64,000 nt of DNA. Source: Halobacteriales archaeon QS_4_69_225 (GTDB lineage: Archaea; Halobacteriota; Halobacteria; Halobacteriales; Haloarculaceae). Under the pieces are notes generated by a model. The model saw only the letters and a program-made list of their open reading frames with translations, ran no database searches and had not been told where the DNA came from. Below are positions 26,119 to 34,840 of this stretch, one piece after another; the first letter of the stretch is position 1; each line of letters starts with the position of its first letter. The position numbers and the translations under genes are program-made. The stretch spans positions 106,688 to 170,687 of the forward strand of contig PXRL01000008.1 in the NCBI GenBank assembly GCA_003020965.1. The letters run 5' to 3'.

Positions 26119-26837
26119 CCGACACGCTGCTCTCGCTGGAGAGGGTCCACGCCGGCTACGGCATGACCGAAGTGTTGCAAGGCGTCACGCTCAACATCGA
26201 GCGCGGCGGCGTCGTCTCACTTGTCGGCCGCAACGGCGTCGGGAAGACGACGACCCTGCGTTCCATCATCGGGAACATCACTCCAACCGCCGGCAAGATT
26301 ACGTTCGACGGCGAGGACGTCACGGAGACCAGCACGGAGGAAACCATTCGGAAGGGCATCGCGTTCGTGCCCGAGGGACGGCGCATCTTCCCCGAACTGA
26401 CCGTCCGCGAGAACATCGAGATGGGCCGCATCGGTGTCGACGCCGCCGACGGTCCCTCGGTCGACGATATCCTCGATATGTTCGAGAACCTCGAGGAACG
26501 TGAACACAGAAACGGCTCCGTGCTCTCCGGTGGCGAACAGCAGATGCTCGCCATCGGGCGCGCACTCACTGCTGACCCCGACCTCTTATTACTGGACGAA
26601 CCGACCGAAGGGCTCGCACCATACGTCGTCCGGCAGATAGAGGACATTATCGGCGACCTCAACGACCAGGGAATCACCATCCTCGTCGTCGAGCAGAACA
26701 TCCCTGTCGCACTCGACGTCTCCGACTACACCTATATCCTCGAGAAGGGCCACATCGTCCACGAAGGGCCGACTGAAGAGGTCCGCGACGACGAGGACAT
26801 CCTCGATAAACACCTCGGCGTCGCCATGGCTGAATGA
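26115..26837 (+). CDS. livF: Liv-type ABC transporter ATPase (LivF)
   Basis: This 240-residue ATPase has Walker A GRNGVGKTTTLRSIIG, FVPEGRRIFPELTVREN after the Q-loop, the signature LSGGEQQMLAIGRAL and Walker B LLLLDEPTEGLAP. The absence of the LivG insertion and the FVPEGR motif identify LivF. It completes the substrate-binding, permease and two-ATPase operon. Confidence 0.92.
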   Translation: MTDTLLSLERVHAGYGMTEVLQGVTLNIERGGVVSLVGRNGVGKTTTLRSIIGNITPTAGKITFDGEDVTETSTEETIRKGIAFVPEGRRIFPELTVRENIEMGRIGVDAADGPSVDDILDMFENLEEREHRNGSVLSGGEQQMLAIGRALTADPDLLLLDEPTEGLAPYVVRQIEDIIGDLNDQGITILVVEQNIPVALDVSDYTYILEKGHIVHEGPTEEVRDDEDILDKHLGVAMAE

Positions 26838-26958
26838 GACCTGAGTCCCGAATCACCCTTCCCCTTCTCGCCCGATACGAACGCTCCTAACCATAGCAGT
26901 TGGCGACGTCGCTAGTATGAACGATAGCTATTTGACGTTCGTGTTTGAACTGGGTTGA

Positions 26959-27328
26959 GGTCCTCTTAGGCGTCGACCGCGCAGTCGCATAGGCCGAGAC
27001 CGCGATCGACCTCCTTGAGGACGATCTGACGGTCTCCATCTCCACGATTTCGAGGACAACACCGAGGGCGTATCCATTATAACTTGACGCCCTGAAGCAC
27101 GCACAGGAAATCTGTGAAGCGGCCGGGACATCAGTCGAACTCCGTGAGGGGAAATGGCGACCCAGCAGAGTCCATCATCGACTGCGCCGACGAGATAGAC
27201 GCCGACGCTATCTACGTCGTAGGATGGGAACACTCACCCGCAAACAAGATGCTCTTTGGCAGTGTTTCGCAGGCGGTCATCCTGGATACGGAATGACCAG
27301 TACTCGTCTGCAGCCCACCCGATCAACT
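26959..27328 (+). pseudogene. decayed universal stress protein (UspA family)
   Basis: Pieces of a UspA protein occur in order but in different frames: VLLGVDRAVA, then HDFEDNTEGVSI, DALKHAQEICEAAGTSVELR, and GDPAESIIDCADEIDADAIY with SPANKMLFGSVSQAVI. Stops (for example after GVDRAVA) and at least two frameshifts break it. Usp genes often accompany haloarchaeal transporters, so it was probably part of the Liv locus. The first of the two divergently spaced gaps around it holds nothing else. Confidence 0.7.
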
Positions 27329-27443
27329 CAAGTGACCGCCCACTGGAACATGCGGACAATCTGGTCGAACGTATTATATATTCCAACACTGCTACTGGTC
27401 AGCTCCTGAGATGGTATTAGTCCAAAATTGCCAGAAAGATGGC

Positions 27444-27460
27444 GTTCGAGATAGTCGAAT
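27444..27460. promoter_or_regulatory. weak match to the GTTCGA-N5-TCGAAY palindrome
   Basis: GTTCGAGATAGTCGAAT overlaps the last base of the second IclR gene. It keeps both half-sites except the final base, and the central five bases differ from the other three copies. Its position at a 3' end makes function doubtful. Confidence 0.25.
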
Positions 27461-28209
27461 TACTGGTAAGAGAGATTGACCCGCAGTTCGCCGGAGATAC
27501 CACGAACGAGGTCCGTGAACTCGCTTTCGACGCGGTCGTCGAGACGGTCCACGGGTCCGTAGATACTGATTGCGCCGTATACGTTTCCGGAGTTGTCCGT
27601 TAGAGGAGCGCCGACACCCGTGACACCTTTCAAGAACTGCTCGGCGCCGTATGCGACGCCACGGCCTGCGATTTCGTCGATTTCGGTCTCAAGTTCTTCT
27701 CGAGTCCGGCCATCCGGGAGAGGGAAGTCGTAGGAATCGAGAATCGTCTCGCGGCGCTCGTCGGGCAAGACTGAGAAGATTGCCATTCCCGCCGCAAGCT
27801 GGTAGAGTTCAGTGTGCTGGCCAATGCGAGAATTGGTCTGGATGGCCCGATTGCCCATGGACTTCGCTAAGAAGACCGCCTGGCCGTTTTCTTCAACGAC
27901 CCACCAGGCCTTCTCGTTGGTCTCCTCGGCGAGTTCGTCAAGTTTCGGGACCACCTCGTCGTACATCGCCTGCGTCTCCCGGACCTCTATGCCAACGTCG
28001 AGGAATTGGAGACTCAGTCGGTATTTTTTCGACTCTGTCTGGACGACGTAGCCGCTATCCATCATGGCCGAAAGGTGTGCGTGAACAGTACTTTTGGGCA
28101 TATCAAGGTGTTCAGCCAGTTCTGTCACGCCAACTGTCGTCTCCTGTTTGAGAGCTCCAATGATGTCGAAGACGCGTTCATCCGAGGCTACTGTATTCTT
28201 TGTCGGCAT
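27460..28209 (-). CDS. IclR-family transcriptional regulator (second)
   Basis: This 249-residue regulator has an N-terminal winged helix (ERVFDIIGALK, TVGVTELAEHLDMPKSTVHA) and an IclR ligand domain (NSRIGQHTELYQLAAGMAIF and TGVGAPLTD). It is a distant paralogue of the first IclR. A 15-base palindrome TTCACT-N3-AGTGAA lies 34 bases ahead of its start and is a likely operator. It may regulate the Liv transporter region or itself. Confidence 0.88.
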   Translation of the reverse strand: MPTKNTVASDERVFDIIGALKQETTVGVTELAEHLDMPKSTVHAHLSAMMDSGYVVQTESKKYRLSLQFLDVGIEVRETQAMYDEVVPKLDELAEETNEKAWWVVEENGQAVFLAKSMGNRAIQTNSRIGQHTELYQLAAGMAIFSVLPDERRETILDSYDFPLPDGRTREELETEIDEIAGRGVAYGAEQFLKGVTGVGAPLTDNSGNVYGAISIYGPVDRLDDRVESEFTDLVRGISGELRVNLSYQ

Positions 28210-28242
28210 GCCATAATGTTGATTGAGGCTCGGATAAGCCTG

Positions 28243-28257
28243 TTCACTCTCAGTGAA
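28243..28257. promoter_or_regulatory. palindrome ahead of the second IclR gene
   Basis: TTCACTCTCAGTGAA has perfect 6-base arms around a 3-base centre. It starts 34 bases upstream of the IclR start codon. The left part is shared with TGTTCACTCTC copies at 8134-8144 and 8500-8510. Confidence 0.5.
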
Positions 28258-28908
28258 TGAGTTAGAGTAGATGGGCCAAACATCCTAAACACCAATACTA
28301 GAAGGACAGTACACACCGTCGTTGGCCCCTACGAGAGGTTTCATCGGACGAGTCACAACGATCATAGAAACCGCTCTCGAGGGAGTATGACTCGATATTT
28401 GAACCTGTTGAGATAAGTAGAACAGTAGTTCGAAACCAGGTCACCGATTTCTAATAGCGATGACGCGAGGTGACCGCCAGAGCGCCGATTACGCTACGTA
28501 TCTGTTAACGCGTAATTCCGACTCCACACGAAGTGATTCTGAATAAGTTTAGGCTGTTCGCTCTTGATGAACGTGGCAGGGCCACCACTCTCTGATATAT
28601 TCTGGAGCCATCCATTACTGATATACGACTGTAATTGACTCTCGTCACCCCGAACCAGATAGGTGTCAAGAAATCTACCTTTCGACCGGCTGTCTTATAC
28701 TAATGTAATACTAATATTCAAAACATATCGCTAAGTATATTACTGCTTATCAGACCCGCAGAATACTTTTATTACTTTTTGATATATGCTGCAAGCCGAG
28801 TTGACTGATTTTTGTCGCAATTATATATAAAATATATGATAAGGGAAGACTTTGTGACTTGGCAGTCTACTCGATCCCTTCGTGCCCTAATAGAATGGAT
28901 GAACGAGT
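28258..28908. other. 650-base non-coding region, AT-rich toward its right end
   Basis: No ORF with coding character was seen. Bases 28690-28860 are markedly AT-rich, with several TATA-like runs. It separates two genes that both run leftward, and I could not identify a function. Confidence 0.35.
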
Positions 28909-30858
28909 TTAGATTTCGGAGATACGCTGGTAGTCGTCGTCCAGTGCTGCGGCGTCCTCGGCTAGAAGTGCTACTACGAGGTGGTCGGCGTACTCGCTCA
29001 CATAATCGACCAGCGTCGCGATGCGTTCGGAATCGATAGCCTCCAGCGAGTCGAGTATTATGAAAGGTACGTCCTCGTAGACGTGGTGTGCAAGGTAGCC
29101 GGCCAGCGCGAAGATGAGGCCGGTGACCTCCCGTTCACTCTCCGAGAGGTGTTTCAGTCGATCCTCGTATGCGACGCCGTCCTCTGTCGAGCGGACGATG
29201 TGGAGTCTGAACTCGCTGGTGGTGACCCTGTGCCGTCCTTGACGGGTCTCGGTCTCGACACGCTCGACCCAGATGCGGTCTAGATTGTCGTAGTCGAGCA
29301 ACTCCAGAACGGTGTCCATGTGATCGTTGAATTCATCGACCGCTTTCTGTTCGATGCGGTCGATGCGGTTCCGCAGTTCGTCCAACTGGTCATTGATTTG
29401 CTCTCGGCGCTCTTCGAGTGAGTCGATCTCTTCGTCCTGGGACTCGATGTCGTCGAGTTCCGCCTCGACGTCCTCGAGGTCACCATTCAGCCTGTCTATC
29501 TGGAGTTCGAGTTCGTTAACCTCGCGGTGGACCTCAAGCACTTCCGAGCGGTCCTCTGCCTCAAGTTCCTCGATTTCCGTCCGGATGTCATCGATTTCCG
29601 ATTCGATGTCTTCCCGCTCGGTCTCCAGTTCTTCGAGTCTGGTCTCACGCTGCTCGATTTCCGCTTCCACCTCGGCCAGTTGCTCCTTCACGTCGGCCCG
29701 CTTCTGTTTCGTGGACTCGACGTCGGACTTCTTCGACTTAAGTGTCGATAGTTCGTCTTCGACGTCGGATCGCTCGGCGTACTTCGAGCGCCGGAGGTTG
29801 CGGAGCCGTTCGAGCGTGGTCTCGATTTCGTCGACGTCGACTTCCGTGCCACAGGTCCAGCAGACCACTTCGCTCGAGTCGTCGACGAGCTGGTCGGTGA
29901 CGGAGCCGTTCGTGTTCCCGTCTCGCAGGGCTGCAGCGATGTCCGTATTCGTCCCCTCTAGCATCTCCTCGTTGAACTGGATGACGTTCTGGAGTTTGTT
30001 CAACTCGCTTTCGAGTTGCTGTTTGGACTCCCGCAGGCGCGTGATTTCGGACTCGATGTGCGAGAGGTCGTTTAGGTCCTCATCGTGTAACTTCTCGTAG
30101 CGAGAATCGAGTTCTTCACGCTCTGCCTCCAGCGATTCCAGACTCTCCTCTTCGCTGTCGATTCTGAACTCGCTCGTGTCGAGGTCGGAACGCTTCTCTT
30201 GAAGGGTCTGCATTTTCCGGTCGAGTTCGGTCTGCCCGGAGCGAGCTTCCTTGGCGTCCGTCGAGAGACTGTCAAGTTCCTCGCGCTTTTTGTCCAGTTC
30301 GATCTCCTTCTTTTCGATGTCGGACTCCAGTGTCTGCTTTCGTTTCTGGAGCTTCGGAAGTCGCTGGTTTTGTGCCTGGAGAGACTCGATTTGCTCATCC
30401 ACATTATCACGCTCGGTCGTCAGCTGGCGAATCTCTGCTTTGATTGCGTCGGCGTCTACCGGCCGCATGATTATCTCTCGGAGATCTTCGTCCTGTGCGA
30501 CCGTACGGCGCGCCTCGTTGGATTCAAGAAGGAATGCGAACAGGTCGGCCAGTTCGGCGTTCTCGAGGTAGGGGTCACCACTGAGCCTGACCGAGCCACC
30601 CTGGCGCTCGAGCGTGCGGGTGTACTCCTCGTCTCCGATCTTGAGTGTGATCTGGCCTTCGTCGGCGTCGCCCTTCAGAGACACGTCGGGGCTTCCCAGA
30701 CCGGCCATGATGGCCTGCAATAGTGACGTCCTGTTTGTCGCGTTACGCCCGGATAGTACCGATACACCTTGCTCAAAGGTCACGTTGGTCTCGTCGATAC
30801 CTCCGATGTTCTCGGCCCGCAAATGAACCTCTTCGGCGGCGAGATTTCCTGTTGGCAT
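28909..30858 (-). CDS. archaea-specific SMC-related (Rad50/Sph-like) coiled-coil ATPase
   Basis: This 649-residue protein has an N-terminal ATPase lobe (residues 1-140), a long Glu/Arg-rich coiled coil, and a C-terminal lobe (LKHLSESEREVTGLIFALAG and VPFIILDSLEAIDSERIA: signature and Walker B regions). Near the middle, VVCWTCGTEVD is a CxxC zinc hook. The Walker A equivalent is SGRNATNRTSLLQAI, where the usual Gly-Lys-Thr is Asn-Arg-Thr. It lies next to rdfA, transcribed the same way, which suggests a shared role in cell shape or chromosome organisation. Confidence 0.82.
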   Translation of the reverse strand: MPTGNLAAEEVHLRAENIGGIDETNVTFEQGVSVLSGRNATNRTSLLQAIMAGLGSPDVSLKGDADEGQITLKIGDEEYTRTLERQGGSVRLSGDPYLENAELADLFAFLLESNEARRTVAQDEDLREIIMRPVDADAIKAEIRQLTTERDNVDEQIESLQAQNQRLPKLQKRKQTLESDIEKKEIELDKKREELDSLSTDAKEARSGQTELDRKMQTLQEKRSDLDTSEFRIDSEEESLESLEAEREELDSRYEKLHDEDLNDLSHIESEITRLRESKQQLESELNKLQNVIQFNEEMLEGTNTDIAAALRDGNTNGSVTDQLVDDSSEVVCWTCGTEVDVDEIETTLERLRNLRRSKYAERSDVEDELSTLKSKKSDVESTKQKRADVKEQLAEVEAEIEQRETRLEELETEREDIESEIDDIRTEIEELEAEDRSEVLEVHREVNELELQIDRLNGDLEDVEAELDDIESQDEEIDSLEERREQINDQLDELRNRIDRIEQKAVDEFNDHMDTVLELLDYDNLDRIWVERVETETRQGRHRVTTSEFRLHIVRSTEDGVAYEDRLKHLSESEREVTGLIFALAGYLAHHVYEDVPFIILDSLEAIDSERIATLVDYVSEYADHLVVALLAEDAAALDDDYQRISEI

Positions 30859-31090
30859 ATCCTGGATTTGCCGCTCGCAATCTTAAGTCTCTCGACTATG
30901 ATTTCCTCGAGCTAATAGGAGCAACGGCTGTCTGGCCCAGCCGTCGGTTCGCCTGTTCGAGAAATCCAGGGGAGAATCGCCCCACAAGAATGGGTACGAC
31001 CATAGACCAGCAAATATCCCGACGCTTACGGTGTGTTCGGGACGCCGCGTTCTTTAGGACACGGAGGAGGCAACGGCATCCACCCCGTGG

Positions 31091-31738
31091 CTACTCCTGA
31101 CAGTCACAGCCGCCGTCGTCGAACAGTGTTGTGAGATCGTATTGCGTCTCGCAGTCTTGGCAATAGACTTGTACTGAGACGGTGGTATCCACGCATCCGA
31201 GTATAAGAGCATCGACGTTCTGGAGAGCCTCGAGAGACTGTGCCGCGACGGCGTCGAGTCGGTTCCTGAGTCGCTGTATCCGGGTCTCGTGCTTCTTGAG
31301 TGTGTCTTCGTCATCGCCGTTATTTTTGGAGACGTCGAGGCCCTTCGTGAGGTAGGTGTACACTGCCTGGTGAGTCACGAAATCGTTTTCTAGCGCATCG
31401 ACGTCGATGCCGGCTCGCTCCAGTCGGTTCCGCTGCTGGGTCCTGACCCCGACGCTGACGTCGTCGTCTCTCAATAGCCGGTAGGTGTTCTCCGCTTCGC
31501 CGTCGAGGGGATTCTCCCCGGCCTCGATGAGCGCCTCTCGGACGATACTAGTATTAACATATTGGGCCAGCTCCCGCAGACTCAGTTCCTCGCCGTTGTC
31601 GCCACGCCACAGTTCGGGAAGGCGGTCATGAAGATCCTGGAGATCGTACTCTGTGAGCACCCGCCCCATTTTGTACCGCGTGTCTAGATCTCCACTATCC
31701 GCCATACCCTTCGGTTCTCGGAGCGCGTATTTAGCCAT
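31091..31738 (-). CDS. rdfA: rod-determining factor RdfA-like protein
   Basis: This 215-residue haloarchaeal protein has family landmarks: LSLRELAQYVN, NPLDGEAENTYRLL, DDDVSVGVRTQQRNRLERAG and a C-terminal zinc site QVYCQDCETQYD...GGCDC. RdfA is linked to rod-shape formation in Haloferax. A helical segment joins the two parts. A TATA-like TTTATGAG about 25 bases upstream favours the first ATG (31738); ATG 31705 is the alternative. It is followed 230 bases on by the SMC-related gene, a pairing I recall in other haloarchaea. Confidence 0.75.
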   Translation of the reverse strand: MAKYALREPKGMADSGDLDTRYKMGRVLTEYDLQDLHDRLPELWRGDNGEELSLRELAQYVNTSIVREALIEAGENPLDGEAENTYRLLRDDDVSVGVRTQQRNRLERAGIDVDALENDFVTHQAVYTYLTKGLDVSKNNGDDEDTLKKHETRIQRLRNRLDAVAAQSLEALQNVDALILGCVDTTVSVQVYCQDCETQYDLTTLFDDGGCDCQE

Positions 31739-32293
31739 TGGGCTATGTGTGGGAGGATCAACTCATAAACTCCATCTTCTGTTGTGTTGAATAGATGCTG
31801 AATTACGGCTACAGCGGTTCACACGGGGGTTTTGTATTGACGACGGTGAACATCAAGACACTTTCACGGAATCGCCGGTACTACTCAAGCACTCGCACGG
31901 CATCGCCGAGCGAGCGCTTCATTGTCGAGACGGCTGTCGCCGACAGTCATCTTTAGCAAGTTCATGCTTTGGAGAGCCGATGAACCCCGCGACGAAGCGG
32001 TTCTGGGGCTGATGGTAACAGTTGAATGGCGTACCGATCTGCTGGAGTTCGCCGCTGTTGAGCACGGCGATCCGCCTCGGAAAGAAACTTGAGCAGTTCG
32101 ACTTGGTGTGGCTAGAGGCTCCCGTCACACCGGGAAAGGTTCAGGATACTGGTATCGTGTTGAAATCCGTACTTCGGGACAGCCAGCTGGAGGATTTGGT
32201 CTAGCTTACGTTCAGGTGCTCCGCACACCCCGGTCACGAGTGTGTTTTTGATACGACGGAAGCGTGGGGTGGGTGTCTTCCCTCTTCGAGTTT
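31739..32293. other. non-coding region containing an ABC-ATPase remnant
   Basis: Apart from the remnant at 31925-32090, neither strand shows coding signal. It separates the chromosomal-type RdfA locus from regulatory and toxin-antitoxin genes and may mark an old rearrangement point. Confidence 0.35.
31925..32090 (-). pseudogene. C-terminal scrap of a sugar ABC transporter ATPase (MalK/UgpC type)
   Basis: On the minus strand the frame reads [16 protein letters not shown], then [15 protein letters not shown]. This is the region after Walker B in MalK/UgpC ATPases ([26 protein letters not shown]). About 50 residues are recognisable; neither end is intact. Confidence 0.6.
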
Positions 32294-32617
32294 TTAATTG
32301 TCCGGGTTAACCGGCCCTTCGTACTGTGAGCGAATCTTCTCCCCATCCCGCCACTGCCAATAGTAGTAGCGATTGTCGTTGATCTCCTTGATCGTGATCG
32401 TTGCCTTGGCAGGGACGTCGTCCGGAAGGTTGTCTGGTCGCTCCTCTACTGGTTCCTCGTCAGCCGACTCCGTGAGACGGGCCTCACGTTCCTTGTGCTC
32501 GGCGAGTGCTTCGGCGTGCGTTGCAATCTCTTGGAGTTGTTCCGTGGTCGACTCGTTGAGCGTGTTGACGATCTCCGTTGTAAAGATCGTGGGTGGTGTC
32601 GGGGGTTCGTAAGACAT
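32294..32617 (-). CDS. haloarchaeal hypothetical protein, DUF6788-like
   Basis: This small acidic protein of 107 residues has a helical middle (EQLQEIATHAEALAEHKERE), a disordered Asp/Glu/Pro linker and a C-terminal KEINDNRYYYWQWRDGEKI followed by SQYEGPV. The C-terminal pattern resembles small haloarchaeal DUF6788-type proteins common on plasmids and in accessory regions. It is divergent from the regulator at 32756 across a shared promoter with an inverted repeat. Function unknown. Confidence 0.6.
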   Translation of the reverse strand: MSYEPPTPPTIFTTEIVNTLNESTTEQLQEIATHAEALAEHKEREARLTESADEEPVEERPDNLPDDVPAKATITIKEINDNRYYYWQWRDGEKIRSQYEGPVNPDN

Positions 32618-32631
32618 CGGCTATCCTCGTG

Positions 32632-32672
32632 TTAACCAACACGACCCGCTGTCGCATAACTTTGTTGGTTAA
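32632..32672. promoter_or_regulatory. 10-base inverted repeat TTAACCAACA / TGTTGGTTAA in a divergent promoter
   Basis: Perfect 10-base arms at 32632-32641 and 32663-32672 are separated by 21 bases, between two divergent starts. The spacing suits a dimeric regulator, perhaps the 32756 product. Confidence 0.45.
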
Positions 32673-32755
32673 AATGATCGGAGCGGCTTCTGTGCCCGCT
32701 ACTTGTAACACTACTCGAAACTTCTTTATATACCAGTTTCGTACTGTGTTACACC

Positions 32756-33688
32756 GTGCTCCGGCGCATCGAACTTGAGGTTCTCGCCACGGTCGACCGC
32801 GGCGACACGATCTCCGAACTCGCGACGAAGCTCGACTACAGCGAGAGCTACCTCTCCCGTGCCGTCGCCGACCTCGTCGAGAAGGGGCTCGTCTACACGG
32901 AACGCGATGGCCGGCGAAAACGTGTCGTCCCGTCTGATGCTCGCGCCGTCGAACTCTATCAGGACCTCGTCCGTCAGCACTCCCACATCGACTTCCTCGA
33001 GCTGTTGACCGGCAAGGCCCTCGAGGTACTACACTACCTCGACCAGCCACGAACCGTCACCGAGATCGCCGACCGGAGCGACAACTACCGCAATACGGTC
33101 AACCGGGTCCTCAAGCGATTCCGCGACCGTGGTCTCGTCGGAACGGACGACGGCCGCTATGAGTTCAACGCCGACTTCGACCGCCTCAACGAGTTCGCCC
33201 GTGAACTCGCACACCATTTTCATCGCCACCGTCTCGAAGCCGTCGCCCCGAAAGGCTCGATTCTCTGGGAAAACTACGACGAATTCCTCGCCCAGACCGA
33301 GACGAAGATCGACGCAGACAGGCTCCACGAAACCGGACTCGCTCGATTCGCGGCCTTCGATCTCCAGTTCCTCCTCACTGACCACCGCTACTACCTCTAC
33401 TCCGAGGAACTCGACGAGGTCTCGCCGGCGGAGCTCTGCTGTCACACACTCTTGATCGACGACGGCAGCCGCCACCGCTCGTATTGTCTCCTCCTGCTCA
33501 GCCACGTCGACGTCGACGAGGAGGACCTCCGAGCGCAGGCGGCGAAGTATGGCCTCGAAGACGAAATCGACGCTTTGCTTCGCTACCTCGGGACGCACGG
33601 CGAGGTCGACGACGATCGGCTTCCGGAGTGGGACGAGTTCCAGGAGCTGGCGGCTGACTACGACATCGAAACGGTAATTGAGTACTGA
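32756..33688 (+). CDS. winged-helix transcriptional regulator with two HTH units
   Basis: This 310-residue protein has an N-terminal MarR-like helix-turn-helix (DTISELATKLDYSESYLSRA, residues about 17-36). A second is near residues 93-125 (PRTVTEIADRSDNYRNTVNR). The C-terminal 170 residues resemble nothing I can name. The start is GTG 32756: CTTTATATACC near 32723 is a strong TATA box about 27 bases upstream, giving a leaderless message. It lies beside toxin-antitoxin and plasmid-type genes. Confidence 0.72.
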   Translation: MLRRIELEVLATVDRGDTISELATKLDYSESYLSRAVADLVEKGLVYTERDGRRKRVVPSDARAVELYQDLVRQHSHIDFLELLTGKALEVLHYLDQPRTVTEIADRSDNYRNTVNRVLKRFRDRGLVGTDDGRYEFNADFDRLNEFARELAHHFHRHRLEAVAPKGSILWENYDEFLAQTETKIDADRLHETGLARFAAFDLQFLLTDHRYYLYSEELDEVSPAELCCHTLLIDDGSRHRSYCLLLLSHVDVDEEDLRAQAAKYGLEDEIDALLRYLGTHGEVDDDRLPEWDEFQELAADYDIETVIEY

Positions 33689-33710
33689 TACGGTGCCGGT
33701 TCTAGAGGGG

Positions 33711-34124
33711 TTACGCGTCGTCTGGGCGGGGGGCGTTCTCGTACTTAATTATCTTCTCGGACTTGTTAGTGATGGTCTCGTAGATCTGTTGGAGGGTCTC
33801 CTCCGCGGCGAGGAGGTTGTGTTCATTGAGGAAGGTTCGACCCTCCTCTGTGAGGCCGTAAAACTTCCAGGGATACCCCTGCCGGCGCTGATCATCGTCG
33901 AGGGCCACCTCCTTGACCATGCCAGCATTGATGAGTTTCTGAATGTGCTTGTAGACGGTGGCCTCGCTCACGCTGGGATTGAGCTCCTCGAGCTCGTACA
34001 TCGAGGGGAGTTGTTTGGGGTGCTGGAGGATGTTGTTGATCAGTGCGAACCGCGTCTGCTGAGTTACGAAGTGGACGAGTTCGCGCGATTCCATCTCCCC
34101 AGCAGTCCCCAGATCGGTACTCAT
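33711..34124 (-). CDS. small winged-helix transcriptional regulator
   Basis: This 137-residue protein is almost entirely a winged helix: RFALINNILQHP, SMYELEELNPSVSEATVYKH and GYPWKFYGLTEEGRTFLNEH. That arrangement fits the PadR/ArsR-like regulators common in haloarchaea. The ATG at 34124 is preferred to the in-frame start at 34151 because residues before it are not protein-like. Its tail faces the 32756 regulator (convergent). Target unknown. Confidence 0.7.
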   Translation of the reverse strand: MSTDLGTAGEMESRELVHFVTQQTRFALINNILQHPKQLPSMYELEELNPSVSEATVYKHIQKLINAGMVKEVALDDDQRRQGYPWKFYGLTEEGRTFLNEHNLLAAEETLQQIYETITNKSEKIIKYENAPRPDDA

Positions 34125-34293
34125 ACGACACAGTACACACCTTAGCGGCAAGTAGTTTACCCCTCAGTAAATCACTCTATAGTAAGATACTTTGACTTGA
34201 CCCGGTGATTCGATGGAGGTTAAAATGCGCCTCCGCCCCTCGACGGGCGCAGAAAAACGCAACAATAGATTCGTCGTGTCACCTCTCTCGCGT

Positions 34294-34303
34294 TGGTTAA
34301 CCA
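34294..34303. promoter_or_regulatory. palindrome TGGTTAACCA
   Basis: A perfect 10-base palindrome in the gap between the two regulators and the MNT-HEPN genes. It shares TTGGTTAA with the inverted repeat at 32632-32672, so the same regulator might bind both. Confidence 0.3.
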
Positions 34304-34342
34304 GACTCGCCCTACTGCGGTCTTCTGGCAGTGACGAATTCG

Positions 34343-34840
34343 CTACGTTGTTTCTCCGCAGATACACTCGTGGCCCTGTCGAGACCGGCCAGTTACGTAT
34401 GCGTGAAGTTCAGTGGCAAGTTCGTACATCGCGTCGGCACGCGCTGCGGAGGCAAGGCCATCCTGATAGTAGGTCTTCGCGCGGTGGTCGCGCCAGAGAT
34501 CCGCGAGGTCCGCGGCCATCGACTCCCCGAAGACACCGGCTGCTGTAGCCTCACGATAGACACCAGGATGGGTACCGGGGAGATCATCTGGCTGCATCGT
34601 GCCGCGCTCGAGAAGCCGAAATTCGACGGTGCGTTCAATTGCGACGAACGACGCCTCGATGACGAGCGTATAGTAGTTGGCATCCCGGAGGGCCTCGGCG
34701 CCGGCGAGCAAGCGACAGGCCTTCCGTAGCTGGAGCAGAGCGGCATCCTCGACATCGAGCCCGGCTTCGATGTCCGTCGGACGGCGGTCGAATGCGGCTT
34801 GCACCTCGTCGATGAGGGCCTCGATGCGCGTACTACTCAT
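34343..34840 (-). CDS. HEPN-domain toxin partner of an MNT-HEPN pair
   Basis: This 165-residue helical protein contains ALLQLRKACRLLAGAEALRD and SFVAIERTVEFRLL, and near the C-terminus DLWRDHRAKTYYQDG. HEPN toxins of MNT-HEPN systems are RNases whose R-x4-6-H motif is blocked when the MNT partner adds AMP to a nearby Tyr. Here Arg-Ala-Lys-Thr-Tyr-Tyr is seen but no His follows Arg at the usual distance. ATG 34840 is used since the longer frame starts in non-family sequence. It overlaps the nucleotidyltransferase gene by 8 bases. Confidence 0.72.
   Translation of the reverse strand: MSSTRIEALIDEVQAAFDRRPTDIEAGLDVEDAALLQLRKACRLLAGAEALRDANYYTLVIEASFVAIERTVEFRLLERGTMQPDDLPGTHPGVYREATAAGVFGESMAADLADLWRDHRAKTYYQDGLASAARADAMYELATELHAYVTGRSRQGHECICGETT

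Noticed and set aside
28690..28870. AT-rich stretch as a replication origin
   Set aside because: No Cdc6/Orc1 gene is nearby and I see no repeated origin-recognition boxes, so AT-richness alone is not enough.
31919..32293. Possible insertion sequence at the junction after rdfA
   Set aside because: No transposase frame, no clear terminal inverted repeats and no target duplication could be found; only an ABC-ATPase scrap is recognisable.
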